Source: Planctomycetales bacterium (GTDB lineage Bacteria > Planctomycetota > Planctomycetia > Pirellulales > Pirellulaceae). Taken from it: a DNA stretch of 49,560 bases. The stretch is from NCBI GenBank assembly GCA_020426845.1, contig JAGQPF010000630.1, positions 1 to 49,560 on the forward strand, read 5' to 3'. The notes under the pieces are model-generated. The model worked only from the letters and a program-made list of their open reading frames with translations. It did not search any database and was not told the origin of the DNA. The translations under genes were made by a program, and so were the position numbers. Within the stretch, counting starts at the first letter, position 1. Each line of letters begins with the position of its first letter. Below are positions 17,283 to 27,082 of the stretch, piece after piece.

Positions 17283-17654
17283 CTATGGGTTTTCCCGGAA
17301 GAAACTGCGAACGGATGGATTGAATAGCAGCGCCCAAGCGGAGCCGCCGTAAACAACCGACATGAAAGCGAGCGGAGCGGACTTGAATGGAATCAGCGTG
17401 ACGAGTTGCAGGAAGTTTGACGCCGCGCCGATTGCCGCGGCGCCATACAACACAACAGCGACCATCCGTGCCCAATCCTCGCCCCTCAGAAGGCAGACAC
17501 CGAGAGCGATGGTAAGCGTCAGCCGCACGAGTCGTTGCGGCAGACCCGCCATCCCGTTCGCGTCGATGTATACCAAAATCACGGCAACAGAGATGCCAAT
17601 CGTTGCGCACGCAACATAGAACACGATCCGTCGTCCGGCCTCAGCGTCAGTCAT
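17283..17654 (-). CDS. Small four-helix membrane protein
   Basis: Hydrophobic protein of 123 residues (starting MTDAEAGRR at 17654; an ATG five codons upstream is also possible). Four membrane helices are clear, roughly residues 9-30, 40-57, 60-83 and 92-113, ending in a basic SVRSFFRENP tail. No family is recognised; the topology resembles uncharacterised planctomycete DoxX-like or DUF membrane proteins, but no signature is present. 206 bp without a gene separate it from the ATP-grasp gene. Confidence 0.65.
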   Translation of the reverse strand: MTDAEAGRRIVFYVACATIGISVAVILVYIDANGMAGLPQRLVRLTLTIALGVCLLRGEDWARMVAVVLYGAAAIGAASNFLQLVTLIPFKSAPLAFMSVVYGGSAWALLFNPSVRSFFRENP

Positions 17655-17875
17655 TCGAATGTCTCCCAAAGTCGCCGGGGACCATACAGAAAAACGACAA
17701 TGGAAACGGATCGCATAGCAACCAACCCCTAGAAGGTTTCTTTAGTCGTCGCCAAACCGTTCGACTCGAACGATAATTGTACCGTTCTGACTGTTAATTT
17801 GGTAAATCTCGCAGAATACCGCGCGCCCAACAATCAGGCATGATCGCCTCGACGGCCACATCCAGGGCGTCGTGG

Positions 17876-18727
17876 TCACGGCTCACCGAGGTGTGCCATA
17901 CTGCGTTTCCAATCATCCACGGCAACACGAGATACTGCCGTGACGACATCCGTGACGCTGCAACAGTACCAACTTGAACTGCTAAATCCGTTGATCTCGA
18001 CCACCTTCATCTCGCCTTCGGCCGTTTCGCACGTGTCGAGCACCCAGACACGGTCTGGCTGGAAATCTCGCGCTGCGACAACGGCAGCAAATTCGAACGC
18101 TTCCTGCGAGACATCCGGCGACATCCGAGTTCCTTCACGGTCCTTATACATGCTTGCGGCAATCACACATCGGTCGGCAACAACAAATCGCCATTCCCGG
18201 CAAATGGACTTGGGGCGACTGACGACAACGAGCGCATGGGGAGACATTGTCGACCGCGAAAGCCCGGTGTTCAATTCCGACCGGTTGAAAAGGCGGCCAG
18301 CAAAAGACTTCGTGCCCGAGTTCGGGCGAATGAAGATGCGATCGTCGACCCCAAAGGACTTGAAAAGCAAGTCACCCCGGCCGTGGAGTTCACTTACCGC
18401 GATGATCTCATGGTCACGGTTCAAGAGGCAGTCCTCGAACCGCGGGAAGTACTGAGTGCAGTCAGTGGTGTCGCGCGATCCATACACGCCCGGCGCCCAC
18501 AACTCGTCCTCGGCGACTTGAATGGTGAACTGAAACGAGGCGTGGCACACCACGCAGCTTCCCTTGGGGGCGAACTCGTCGTAGTAACGCGAGGTATCGC
18601 CCCAATCGAGCGATGTGTAGTGTGCCGGGATCGTTTTGTGAACATGGCCCTGCGACGCAATTTCGGCGACCAGTGAGTCGCAATAGGCCGCGCAAACGTC
18701 TGGCTCGATAATCCAAGTCACACTCAT
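17876..18727 (-). CDS. ATP-grasp domain protein
   Basis: Protein of 283 residues resembling the stand-alone ATP-grasp family often annotated DUF4343. RIFIRPNSGTKSFAG in the middle fits the ATP-binding lysine/serine loop region, CREWRFVVADRCVIAAS the next strand, and VVEINGFSSSSWY near the C-terminus the metal-binding E-x-N. It would ligate a carboxylate to an amine or thiol using ATP; substrate unknown. Its ATG overlaps the stop of the upstream ankyrin gene (ATGA), so the two are translationally coupled and probably form one two-gene unit. Confidence 0.75.
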   Translation of the reverse strand: MSVTWIIEPDVCAAYCDSLVAEIASQGHVHKTIPAHYTSLDWGDTSRYYDEFAPKGSCVVCHASFQFTIQVAEDELWAPGVYGSRDTTDCTQYFPRFEDCLLNRDHEIIAVSELHGRGDLLFKSFGVDDRIFIRPNSGTKSFAGRLFNRSELNTGLSRSTMSPHALVVVSRPKSICREWRFVVADRCVIAASMYKDREGTRMSPDVSQEAFEFAAVVAARDFQPDRVWVLDTCETAEGEMKVVEINGFSSSSWYCCSVTDVVTAVSRVAVDDWKRSMAHLGEP

Positions 18728-19143
18728 TGCTCTTGCCTCGCAATGTGATCGTCGATCAACGCCAATGTGCGACGATCAGATCCCAAAACTCGGTCACGAG
18801 GCGTGTAGCCATCATTGTTGGCAATCGTGTGGTCCGCGCCGCTCGCAAGCAATTCTTGAACTGCTTCGTAGCAGTTCCCGTTGCAGGCAAACCAAAGTGG
18901 GGTTTGCCCGGCGCCACATTGCGCGTCAACCTCAGCCCCATGTTGAATCAACTCGCGAATCAGTAGATGGTCGCCAGCCAACGCAGCAAGATGCAAAGCA
19001 GTTGTTTGATCCCCGATGATCGGTCGTGGATCACGAGCATTCACATCGTCACCTGCGCGAATCGCAGCCATTGCCGCATCGCGGTCACCTTGCGTCAAGG
19101 CAACGAGCAAACGAGTTGGAGGTTCGCCTGGTTCGTCTAGCAT
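18724..19143 (-). CDS. Ankyrin-repeat protein
   Basis: Protein of 139 residues with two clear ankyrin repeats (TALHLAALAGDHLLIRELIQ and TPLWFACNGNCYEAVQELLA, each followed by GA-D) and partial flanking repeats. The ATG at 19143 is chosen; the frame stays open upstream, but that text runs into a REP palindrome and an attC-like half site. Likely a cytoplasmic protein-binding module. The stop overlaps the ATP-grasp start, which suggests the two products act together, for example as regulator and enzyme. Confidence 0.8.
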   Translation of the reverse strand: MLDEPGEPPTRLLVALTQGDRDAAMAAIRAGDDVNARDPRPIIGDQTTALHLAALAGDHLLIRELIQHGAEVDAQCGAGQTPLWFACNGNCYEAVQELLASGADHTIANNDGYTPRDRVLGSDRRTLALIDDHIARQEQ

Positions 19144-19159
19144 AAAGCTGTTGATGGAT

Positions 19160-19188
19160 GAGCGACGGACATCACCGGTTTGCCGCCC
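19160..19188 (-). other. attC-like site, 3' half
   Basis: The minus strand reads GGGCGGCAAACCGGTGATG followed by TCC-GTCGCTC, resembling the GGTGATG-N-core right half of integron attC sites, 17 nt upstream of the ankyrin ATG. The core lacks the canonical GTT. Confidence 0.35.
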
Positions 19189-19199
19189 GCGACGATTGC

Positions 19200-19280
19200 C
19201 TACGTGGCACAGGCTGTCAGCATGTGACGATTGCGGTGTTGGCCACAACTTGCAGGCTGGCAGCCTGCACTACGACATGG
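19200..19280. repeat. Two REP-like palindromes, family A
   Basis: CACAGGCTGTCAGCATGTG (19207) and GCAGGCTGGCAGCCTGC (19252) with CACTACGACATGG after the second. The region 19144-19545 otherwise holds no gene that I can support; it is the divergent spacer between the ankyrin cassette and the giant secreted protein. Confidence 0.7.
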
Positions 19281-19545
19281 ATGCGGCGCACACACGTTAG
19301 CCGGATCGTTCAAGGTCTTCAAGCAGTTCCTCCAGACGTGGCCCATGACGGCGGGAGACCCAACGGCGCCATGGCATGCATCGCCTGAATTAGTACTCAG
19401 CGCGGCGCCGGCAAGGTAAAATCGATTCCAGCGTAAATTGGCGCCACGATCATGCGCCGTTTTACACCTCCGCTCATTGATTGCCAGCGGATTTGCCTTT
19501 TGTTTTTTGTTTCTTGGCTTCAATGGCCGCCAACCCGGAGCTGCG

Positions 19546-22500
19546 GTGCGCTACCGTCTTCTTTCGCCAGATTCGCAGCTCCGTTGCCGGCAAAGCGTCG
19601 CCACGATCGTCATGGCGGCCATGGCTCTTGGCCTCTGCCTACCGGCGATTTGCGTGGCGGAGCCGCTGAAGCTCAGCCGCCTGGCCGCCTCGCGTCCCTT
19701 CGACAACTCCAGTTTCGCTTTGGCGGCCACTGCCGATGGCGGGCAATACGCCATCGCCGGTCGGAAGGGAACCATCGTCGTCTACGATGGCGCGACTCAC
19801 GTCGAGCGACATCGGCTTGAGCACGACCGCGGCATGGTGCTGGCGCTGGCCTACAGTCAACCAGCCCGCTGCCTGGTTGCGGCGGGCGATCCACGACTGC
19901 TCCGAGTCATCTCTCTCGACGCGCCGCGAGTGCTGCGAGAGATCGAGCTTCCCTACCGGTGCGGCTTTGTCGCCACTCATCCGACGTTGCCGATCGCCGC
20001 GCTATCCGGGCGCACTCCCACCGAGCTGAATGAACCGCGGCATCAGCAGGTGCTGTTTGTCAATCTCCGCACCGGCGCCGCAATGGGCGGCCTCACCGTT
20101 CCTTTTCAGCGAGGCTTTCAGCTTGAGTTTTCGCCCGATGGCCGCGCCTTGTACGCGATCTTCGCCGAGCAACACGGCGCTCTCGCTCGGCATGTCGTTC
20201 ACGAAGTTTCCACCGCCAAGCTCACCGAACAGGCGTTTGTCGCTGCTCAGCCTCCCACGCGGCCGCTTTATCATGCCGAAGCGGCATTGAGAAACATGGC
20301 GCTTGCGCCAAGCGGCAAACACCTGGCCGTGATGGATCAAGCGGGCCAGGTGACGCTGCTCGCGTTGCCCGCCGGCGCCGCCGTCTACCAATGGCCCGGA
20401 GCAGCGGGCTCCGGCAATGTGCTGACGTTTCTGGACTCGCAGCATCTGCTCGCCACCGGCAAACAGCAGTGGCGGTTTTATCACGTCGACCGATTTGAAT
20501 CTCTTCTGGTGCAAGCGGACGACGATTCCGCATCGGCGAATCACCTGTTGCGTCTGCCGGGAGCTCTCATTGCGGTCAGCTCCCATGCTCGCGCCGCCAA
20601 TCAGCTGACTCGCTGGGAGCTGCAAGGATTGAGTGAGGCGGCTCCCCCGAGGCCGTCCGGTGGGCTCGCGCCGCTGCTGACCCGGAACACGACGCCAGCT
20701 CCCACCATGGTGAAGCCGGGCTTGCCAGGCGAGCAGCCGGACGCGACGACCGCAAAGCCACCTGTCGGGCCCTCGCCCGCCGCGCCCCATCAACCGATCG
20801 CGTCGACAGTTCCCGCCCAGCCGGAGACACCGGCGTTTGCAAATCGATTCCGTCCATGGACGCAAGCTGCCACGCAACGCTCGGTGCAGGCCACTGCCGT
20901 GGGACGCGATGGCGATCAACTGCTGCTGGTCGCGGAAGACGGCCAAGAGTTTATCGTCTCGATTCAAACCCTGACCGAAGAGGACCAAGCGTACTGCAAG
21001 TCGCTGTTTCGCGACACAACGTTGGAGTCCTCCACAACCTCCCTTCGCACCCCCTTGTCGGCGCTGTTGGCAACGCCGGCCACTCAGGCGCTGGCCCCGA
21101 AGTTGCCGATCGCGTCGGACGATGTCGACTGGCTCGTGCAGACGCTCGCCTGCGATCGCCCCCAACAGCCGCTTCGCGTGCGGAGCAGCAAACCGAACGG
21201 CCGAGGCGGCAGCTGGCTGGCAACCGAACTGGGATTGGCCGAGTACGACGTGGCCAGCGGCGAGGTGGTCATGCGGGCCTTGGCGCCCGACGTTTCGGAT
21301 GTCTTGGGCGAGCCGCTGCCGGCCTCGATTTCCTTATTGGAGGTGGATCGCTTCGCCCGCCCGATCGTGCTCTGGGGGAATAGCGGCCACGCGTTTCGCT
21401 GGAATGGCCGGCGTTGGACGCATCTGACGCCACCGCGCGGCACGCTAGTTCGCTGGTTGACTAGGTCGGGCCCAACCATCTTCGCGGTGCTGGCCAACCA
21501 GAATGCAGCAGGCCCCTCGCTCGCGAAGCTCGACGGCGCCGCCTGGTCACCGCTGGCGGTTACTGTCAACGGGAATCCCTTGCAGAACGTCGAGCGATTG
21601 TTCGGCTCGCATGGCGGCCATCTCGTCGGTGTTCGCCGGGACGGCGACCCGGTCAGGATCAACGGTCTCGACGCGCAGACTTTTGAAGCCAAGCGACTCG
21701 ATGCGTTCCACTTGAAATTCAACGAATCGTTAATGGGCGCACTGCCCAAGGTCGCTGTGGCGAATGACGGTCGGGTGTACTTCGTGCGTTTGGGCACAGG
21801 GGTCGACACCGAGCTGGTGGAAGTTGCCGAGCAAACCCGCGCGCTGCCGACCACCATCGAGGGAATGGAGCGTCCGAATGTGCTCGGCATCGTTGTCGAC
21901 CAGGAGACGACTTGGTTGCATGTCGCTCCCTCGCAAGCGGAACTGGCGCGAAAGATCATTGAAGCCGGGCGCAAGCTCCGCTCGAACATTGGCGTTTTTG
22001 TGCGGCAGGGCGAGCGTTGGCAACGAGTCGACACGCACGTGGATGCGCTGCCCACGGTGCAGGTCGATCGGACCACGGCTCGGTCGGCTGTCATGTCTTG
22101 GACGGCGAATCCCGCCATGGCGCTGTTCGTCGCACCGCGAGTTTGGAAGACGGCCGACGGCTCGCATGAGATTCTGGCAAGCTGCGCCGACCTGGACGAG
22201 AGCTCCGTGACGCTGCGCAGGCCGAGCGGCGAATCGCGTGTTCCTCGGTCGGTTCTGGATTCCGTGGACCAACGGTTCCTGCGGCGCCTGGAGCGGCATC
22301 GGGATGCGATCGACGCGGCGCCCCCGACCCTTCGCCGCGTGTTTCGCAAGCGGACAGCGGGCGACACCTTCATCAATGAGGACTGGCAAGGGATGCTGAA
22401 TGCGGGAACGATCTTTCCCAAGATCTCCCAAGTCGCCGGCCCTCTTCGGCATGAGGCCCCCCAAGAACATCTTTGGGTCATTGACGGCACAAACAATGTC

Positions 22501-23376
22501 TCCCATTGGGAATCCGATCGACTCAAGCCTGCGCCAACGCTCACTGCCGAAAATGTGATCGGACCTCAGTCGCCCAAGCAGCTGGTGGTCGACAACGAAG
22601 GCCAAGTCTTCATTCGCTGTGTCGATGGACGCGTTCGCACGCTGAGCGGTGATCGCTGGACGCCGCTACCGATGCTGGAGCAGAACCTGGTCGTCCACCA
22701 CCTGCGAATCGTCCACGACCGTCTGCTGGCCGTGGTCGGACCGCCCAACGCTTCACAGCGAGCCGCCGGCGCGGCGCCCTCTCCCCTCTCGGGCGTCGTG
22801 CAGTGGAGCGAGCAGCGTTGGAAGCCCGTGATCCTGCTGAATGCTGCCGAGACAGGCGGCGCCCGCGACGTCGCCCTGGCGCCTGCGGCCAATGGCAACG
22901 AAGAAGCGACGGGCGACGTGTCACCACCCGGTCAGTCATCCATGCGAGTCGTCGTGAGTTGGGGGCAGAAGCGGCTCACCCTTTGCGATCTCGATCGGCC
23001 CAGTTCGCTCACGATGCGTCAATTCCAAGCGCTGCCGGAAACACCCGACGTCCTTTGGCCGTTGGTCGTCAGCAACGGCATGCTGTTCAGTGTCGCGCCG
23101 ACCGGGAGCCTCTGCTGCCTCTGGGATGAGCGAGCGGACCAATTCGATCTGCGCAGTGCTTTATGGAACCCGCAGGGCGGAGGCCAACCTGCCGCCACCA
23201 GCTTGCAAGCCGATCGCTCGGGGTTGATCTGGCAAGGCCTGATTTCCTGTCACCGCGGTGGCCGCGTCCATTCGCTTGCCATCGAAGGCGAACTTCCCCG
23301 AGGGGCTCAGCTTATTGGTGACCGCTACCTGGCAGTCTGGGGATCCCATCTATCGCTTTACGAGATCACGAGATGA
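19546..23376 (+). CDS. Giant secreted propeller-like protein with SHD1-like segments
   Basis: Exported protein of about 1276 residues. A GTG at 19546 with GGAG five nt upstream gives a basic n-region and hydrophobic core (IVMAAMALGLCLPAICVA); TTG at 19438 and ATG at 19612 are alternatives. Residues about 30-400 read as WD40-like blades (FALAATADGGQYAIAG, GKHLAVMDQAGQV). A proline-rich linker precedes an SHD1-like module at about 434-490 (PWTQAATQ ... LTEEDQAYCKSL), and a second, weaker one lies near 873-910 (SVTLRRPSGESRVPRSVLD). The rest repeats propeller-like strands with conserved W and G. SHD1-like modules are typical of secreted planctomycete proteins. The role is unknown, possibly surface or periplasmic scaffold. 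It lies opposite to, and interrupts, the minus-strand small-gene region. Confidence 0.8.
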   Translation: MRYRLLSPDSQLRCRQSVATIVMAAMALGLCLPAICVAEPLKLSRLAASRPFDNSSFALAATADGGQYAIAGRKGTIVVYDGATHVERHRLEHDRGMVLALAYSQPARCLVAAGDPRLLRVISLDAPRVLREIELPYRCGFVATHPTLPIAALSGRTPTELNEPRHQQVLFVNLRTGAAMGGLTVPFQRGFQLEFSPDGRALYAIFAEQHGALARHVVHEVSTAKLTEQAFVAAQPPTRPLYHAEAALRNMALAPSGKHLAVMDQAGQVTLLALPAGAAVYQWPGAAGSGNVLTFLDSQHLLATGKQQWRFYHVDRFESLLVQADDDSASANHLLRLPGALIAVSSHARAANQLTRWELQGLSEAAPPRPSGGLAPLLTRNTTPAPTMVKPGLPGEQPDATTAKPPVGPSPAAPHQPIASTVPAQPETPAFANRFRPWTQAATQRSVQATAVGRDGDQLLLVAEDGQEFIVSIQTLTEEDQAYCKSLFRDTTLESSTTSLRTPLSALLATPATQALAPKLPIASDDVDWLVQTLACDRPQQPLRVRSSKPNGRGGSWLATELGLAEYDVASGEVVMRALAPDVSDVLGEPLPASISLLEVDRFARPIVLWGNSGHAFRWNGRRWTHLTPPRGTLVRWLTRSGPTIFAVLANQNAAGPSLAKLDGAAWSPLAVTVNGNPLQNVERLFGSHGGHLVGVRRDGDPVRINGLDAQTFEAKRLDAFHLKFNESLMGALPKVAVANDGRVYFVRLGTGVDTELVEVAEQTRALPTTIEGMERPNVLGIVVDQETTWLHVAPSQAELARKIIEAGRKLRSNIGVFVRQGERWQRVDTHVDALPTVQVDRTTARSAVMSWTANPAMALFVAPRVWKTADGSHEILASCADLDESSVTLRRPSGESRVPRSVLDSVDQRFLRRLERHRDAIDAAPPTLRRVFRKRTAGDTFINEDWQGMLNAGTIFPKISQVAGPLRHEAPQEHLWVIDGTNNVSHWESDRLKPAPTLTAENVIGPQSPKQLVVDNEGQVFIRCVDGRVRTLSGDRWTPLPMLEQNLVVHHLRIVHDRLLAVVGPPNASQRAAGAAPSPLSGVVQWSEQRWKPVILLNAAETGGARDVALAPAANGNEEATGDVSPPGQSSMRVVVSWGQKRLTLCDLDRPSSLTMRQFQALPETPDVLWPLVVSNGMLFSVAPTGSLCCLWDERADQFDLRSALWNPQGGGQPAATSLQADRSGLIWQGLISCHRGGRVHSLAIEGELPRGAQLIGDRYLAVWGSHLSLYEITR

Positions 23377-23489
23377 TTCGCGGAGGCGCGGGCAAGGCGC
23401 GACATGGAATTGCGCGGCCGGAGTGGCGACACGATAGGTAGTGCTTCGGATTGCAAACGGTGGATCTGCGGCACTTCAAGGGCTGCTCG

Positions 23490-23655
23490 ATACTTTGAGG
23501 AAGGCTTTCAGCCTTCAACATGACGGGGCGGCATTACCCGGGGCGGCGCTTCGCTTGCCCCGGGCTACGGTGAAATTGGCCTTCGGCCAATACATCGAAG
23601 GCTGAAGGCCTTCCTCAACGTAGCCTGGGGCAGAGCGCAGCGCCGCCCCAGGTTT
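23490..23655. repeat. REP-like family C, inverted pair
   Basis: GAGGAAGGCTTTCAGCCTTC with a CCCGGGGCGGCGCTTCGC block is followed by the inverted version (GAAGGCTGAAGGCCTTCCTC and GCCTGGGGCAGAGCGCAGCG). The same two blocks recur at 31832-31900 and 32965-33115. The gene-free stretch 23377-23917 also holds a CACGCAAAGGCGCGAAGACG repeat near 23840-23865 and an attC-like right half (CCCGTGATCGCAAGTCGTT, minus strand) near 23718-23740. Confidence 0.8.
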
Positions 23656-23917
23656 AAGCCAGAAGCGGAAACCGACGCATGTCGAGATCCCCGACAATGC
23701 GGCAAACATCTATCCGAAAACGACTTGCGATCACGGGATCAGCGAAATTGGGCCATCACCATGCGGTAATTGGCTTTTATCGGGAAACCGCAAGTATCGG
23801 AGAAAACGCTCGTTGTTGGCAGCCGATAGACAATCTTTCTTAGCGTCTTCGCGCCTTTGCGTGAGATGGCTTCCTTGGCTGGGCGGCCGCGCGATGTTGC
23901 GGAAAGGGCCACGCCTT

Positions 23918-24379
23918 TCAGAAGTCAATCACCTCTTTCACGAACGCGACGAAGTCAGGTGCGTATTCGGACCACAGCATCGGACGATCGTCTGGCTCTT
24001 CGGAGAACTCGTGATTCCAGAACAGGACGGGATAACCCTTGGGGCCGCCTGGCTTGCGGAGATCATAGCAGAAGTAGCTGCCACCCCAATCATTGGCAAA
24101 CGGGAAGACAGGGCCGTCCGCTGACTCTTGGATGTAGGATCGCATCGCAGACAGTTGTTGCCCCAGATCGAGAGCGTCGTCGCCCCCAATTCCAAACAAC
24201 CTCGCGTAACCAATAACACCACCGTTTCCTCGCAGCAAGAACTCGCGATGGACATCGGGAAGCCGAAAACCCTGCTCGGTCTCGAACGCCTCAATCGATG
24301 CGGCATCTGCGGGAGGCAGAAGCTCCGTATCCTCATGTGCCAAAATCGTTGACCAAGTGTTTTCGTCGATGAGCGCCAT
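23918..24379 (-). CDS. SMI1/KNR4 (SUKH-1) family protein
   Basis: Protein of 153 residues with the SUKH-1 pattern: PADAASIEAFETEQGFRLPD then HREFLLRGNGG (residues 22-53), a central YFCYDLR with GYPVLFWNHE, and the C-terminal SEYAPDFVAFVKEV. SUKH proteins often serve as immunity proteins against polymorphic toxins but also have other roles; no toxin gene is adjacent, so an immunity role is only possible. ATG start. It is the first gene on the right side of the giant protein and 62 bp downstream of a small membrane protein gene on the same strand. Confidence 0.85.
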   Translation of the reverse strand: MALIDENTWSTILAHEDTELLPPADAASIEAFETEQGFRLPDVHREFLLRGNGGVIGYARLFGIGGDDALDLGQQLSAMRSYIQESADGPVFPFANDWGGSYFCYDLRKPGGPKGYPVLFWNHEFSEEPDDRPMLWSEYAPDFVAFVKEVIDF

Positions 24380-24441
24380 CAGCGTTGCTCCAAATGCTCG
24401 AGGACAGTGCTGTCACAATGGGGAATACAGCTATTGAAGCG

Positions 24442-24705
24442 TTAATAATTCATGATTTCATGGACAAATACAATGGCTACCCCAATGCCGATTGCAGCCG
24501 ATGCACCAATCAACAGAATAAATCCCAGCAATTGCAGGGCATACAAGCCCGGCGCATCTCTTCTATCGACCTCGCTAAGAGTACTATCCACCGCTTTTCC
24601 TGTCCCGATGTTTGACAGCAGTTGTGACGCGAGGGAGAAAACGGCCCAGCCGCAGACCACAACGACCAGGAGACCGCCGGCGATCGAACCAATATCGAAC
24701 ATCAT
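24442..24705 (-). CDS. Small two-helix membrane protein
   Basis: Protein of 87 residues with two membrane helices (IGSIAGGLLVVVVCGWAVFS at the N-terminus and LLGFILLIGASAAIGIGVAI near the C-terminus) separated by a polar loop with SEVDRRDAPG. Start at one of two adjacent ATGs (24705, 24702); the open frame continues upstream but is unlikely coding. No family recognised. It could be co-expressed with the downstream SUKH gene. Confidence 0.55.
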   Translation of the reverse strand: MMFDIGSIAGGLLVVVVCGWAVFSLASQLLSNIGTGKAVDSTLSEVDRRDAPGLYALQLLGFILLIGASAAIGIGVAIVFVHEIMNY

Positions 24706-24875
24706 GAACTTTGGGGCCTGATGTGAACTCCTCGTGCTGCGGAACAACGTGGCGCCACAAGAGAGACGCCGTTCTCCATCACTGCCCGCCACTCAATCGC
24801 CAACTCAGGGGATCTCAGAGGGGCGTGAGGCGACTTCTTAGCTGCGGCAGGCTCTTGCGGAAGAATAGCGTGTGG

Positions 24876-25061
24876 TTAACACATCAAGAAACTGGCCAAA
24901 CCGCCCAGAATGCCGATCAGCAGTGACACGCCAACTGCCAAACGGAAGGAGTTCGGGTTCACCGTGTTTCCTCCTTTCCTTGGTCGAGTAAGGGCGAAAA
25001 ACCAAAGCATCAAAAAGAATGGCCCGAAGATGATTAGAGCCGGTAGAAATGGACTATTCAT
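24876..25061 (-). CDS. Small two-helix membrane protein (61 aa)
   Basis: Protein of 61 residues: helix 1 FLPALIIFGPFFLMLWFFAL, basic loop TRPRKGGNTVNPNSFR, helix 2 LAVGVSLLIGILGGLASFLM. The clean alternation of two helices and a positive loop supports a real gene despite the small size. The stop lies 170 bp before the next membrane protein gene; the spacer contains GGGCAGTGATGGAGAACG, an attC-like right half of low confidence. Confidence 0.5.
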   Translation of the reverse strand: MNSPFLPALIIFGPFFLMLWFFALTRPRKGGNTVNPNSFRLAVGVSLLIGILGGLASFLMC

Positions 25062-25178
25062 GCATTCTGCTCGGTGAAGTCAGCGAGATCGACTCGGGTG
25101 ATTCGCTCAAAACCTGAATGTATTGGAAGAATTCGAACGCCCGCCGCAGTCGCTCCGATTCGAGGCACACCGACGCTC

Positions 25179-26975
25179 TCAATCTCGCCACACGACAAGT
25201 GGGTGTGCCGTTGCGAGCTTCGATGCGTCCAGCAATTGTAGGTCGCCTATCACGTGCCCCTTGTTTTGAGGCATGGCGGCGCGGAACTTCAGTGTCTGGC
25301 GCACGCGAGCCGTCGGAATATCGTAAATCTCGATTTGGCAGTCGTTCGTCCCACTGTGACTGAGCTTCGCGATTGTTGAACCATCGGGACTGATCGACAT
25401 CTTGTCGCCCCAGTTGAGCGGGGGCAGCACGGAATGGCCCATCGATTTCGCCGTCAGCGGATCGATCGTCTCCATGTCCAAGAGGACACTGCGTTTCACA
25501 CCGCTGACATCGACTAGCACATCTCCCGACGGAAGAGGATGAGCAAACCGGTACGAAATATACATGGAACTAAGCAGCTCTGTTTCCCGTCCCGATTCAA
25601 CATCCACGGCGAGCAGGCGGTAGCTTGGATGCTGAGCAAAAACTCGACGAACAATCGCAAGTTTCCCATTCGTGGAAAAACACAACAGCTCTCCCTTCAG
25701 ACCGCGAAGTTTCCGGCCATCGCTCGAACGACATATCCAAACGGCTTTGTCGTTGAGCCCGTAAGGCTCGCCCGCCACGGGAGTGTAGGTGACCGCAAAC
25801 AGTTCGTCGTCGAGACTGAAGTCACATCGAGTCGAGAACTGCACCTGCTCCGCAAGCGATTGCTTCCACAGATCCTTGCCGTTGATGGCATTCACCATTC
25901 TCAATCCCACGTTCTGCGTACACCAGACCCGAGCTCCTGTCGGCGTGGCCGTGCGAGCTCTTTCCGTTGACTCCAGTATCACGTATCGACTGAAATCGTG
26001 ACTTATCGCTCCGCCGGCAAACTCGGCATACGGCCGCGACCACGTGACAGAACGCGTCAACAAGCCGGACTTCGCATCGAACGAATCCACTCCAAACGGA
26101 TCGCTTACTGCGGGCCTGAGCATGGCGATGCTGGCTTCGGATGCTGCGATTTCAACCTCGCTTCCGCGAGCTCCCTTTCCCCCCGCCAGAATCGGTTTCC
26201 CCGCCTTGATGTCCCAAATGCAAACAATGCCGTTCCGCTTGGCTCGCTCAGTCTCGAGCCACTGAGTTATGTCTGCTGGCGATGGCGTCGGAAATTGCAC
26301 GAGGCTTTCGTAGTCGGCCGAAGTCTTCTGCCCGACGGCGCTGCCCTGAACTGGCGGCTCGTCAGGCGCTTCTGCCGGCGATTTACGCTCGGCGTCCTTG
26401 ACAAGCACGTCCAGCGTCTCGGTTCGCATCTTGCCGTGCCAAGACTCATCTCCCCTGCGATTGCTCTCGAGCGACAGACACAACAGATACTTGCCCGCGA
26501 GCACGTCGCTCGTAAGCCAATTCGTGCCGGATACCAACTCGCTCTTCACCCCGAGGGACACATCGTGTATGCGAGTGTGGGTGAGCTGAATAGGCAGAGA
26601 GACGGTTTCCGTCTTCCCGGCCGCCACCATCACCGGCTTGGGAAAATGCCGAATCCCAATCGGTCCACCGACTAGTTCGGAACCGCGGGCTGTTTTCAGG
26701 CTGACCCTGAGCCTGTCCCCCAGGTCGAACGTCAGGTCTTTGTCGGTCCGATTACTGATCCGCAGCAAAATGTTCGGCTTGAACACTCCGTAAACGTTCC
26801 CTGGTCGTTTCCAGGTTGTCTCGGCCGAAACTGCAAAATCCACGCCGCCAACATTGACTGGCTTGGAAAACAGATTCGGCGAATGATCCGAATTCTCTCC
26901 TGTCGCCTGTCCGTTGGCCACCGAGGTGGTGAGGAACAACAGTCCCGCACAGCAGAACGCAAATAGGCGAACCAT
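25179..26975 (-). CDS. Secreted protein with C-terminal propeller-like repeats
   Basis: Exported protein of 598 residues. The signal peptide is MVRLFAFCCAGLLFLTTSVA, cleaved near NGQA. Residues about 30-190 form a beta-rich domain (ILLRISNRTDKDLTFDLGDR, typical of a domain describing intermediate filament-like or DUF-type extracellular folds). Residues about 230-598 look like degenerate WD/YVTN blades (GIVCIWDIKAGKPI, MSISPDGSTIAKLSHSG, QIEIYDIPTARVRQ). No catalytic motif. It is the only long gene among the small minus-strand genes and lacks a clear attC at its 3' end. Confidence 0.75.
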   Translation of the reverse strand: MVRLFAFCCAGLLFLTTSVANGQATGENSDHSPNLFSKPVNVGGVDFAVSAETTWKRPGNVYGVFKPNILLRISNRTDKDLTFDLGDRLRVSLKTARGSELVGGPIGIRHFPKPVMVAAGKTETVSLPIQLTHTRIHDVSLGVKSELVSGTNWLTSDVLAGKYLLCLSLESNRRGDESWHGKMRTETLDVLVKDAERKSPAEAPDEPPVQGSAVGQKTSADYESLVQFPTPSPADITQWLETERAKRNGIVCIWDIKAGKPILAGGKGARGSEVEIAASEASIAMLRPAVSDPFGVDSFDAKSGLLTRSVTWSRPYAEFAGGAISHDFSRYVILESTERARTATPTGARVWCTQNVGLRMVNAINGKDLWKQSLAEQVQFSTRCDFSLDDELFAVTYTPVAGEPYGLNDKAVWICRSSDGRKLRGLKGELLCFSTNGKLAIVRRVFAQHPSYRLLAVDVESGRETELLSSMYISYRFAHPLPSGDVLVDVSGVKRSVLLDMETIDPLTAKSMGHSVLPPLNWGDKMSISPDGSTIAKLSHSGTNDCQIEIYDIPTARVRQTLKFRAAMPQNKGHVIGDLQLLDASKLATAHPLVVWRD

Positions 26976-27082
26976 GAATTGCTGCCTTTTGAGTGGGGTG
27001 AAACAGGGTAGTCCCCGCCGCGCACCGAATTAGCCGGCCTCTTTCCCCAAGCAGTGGGACCCTCTGCGCCGCGTTCGGCATG

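Noticed and set aside
17758..17772. CGTTCGACTCGAACG palindrome as a LexA-type operator
   Set aside because: It is a perfect 7-1-7 inverted repeat between two genes, but the half-site and spacing do not match known LexA boxes, and no promoter or SOS gene is adjacent.
21084..22544. Minus-strand 486-codon frame opposite the giant secreted protein
   Set aside because: Ser/Arg-rich text with no domain; the plus strand has signal peptide, ribosome site and SHD1-like segments.
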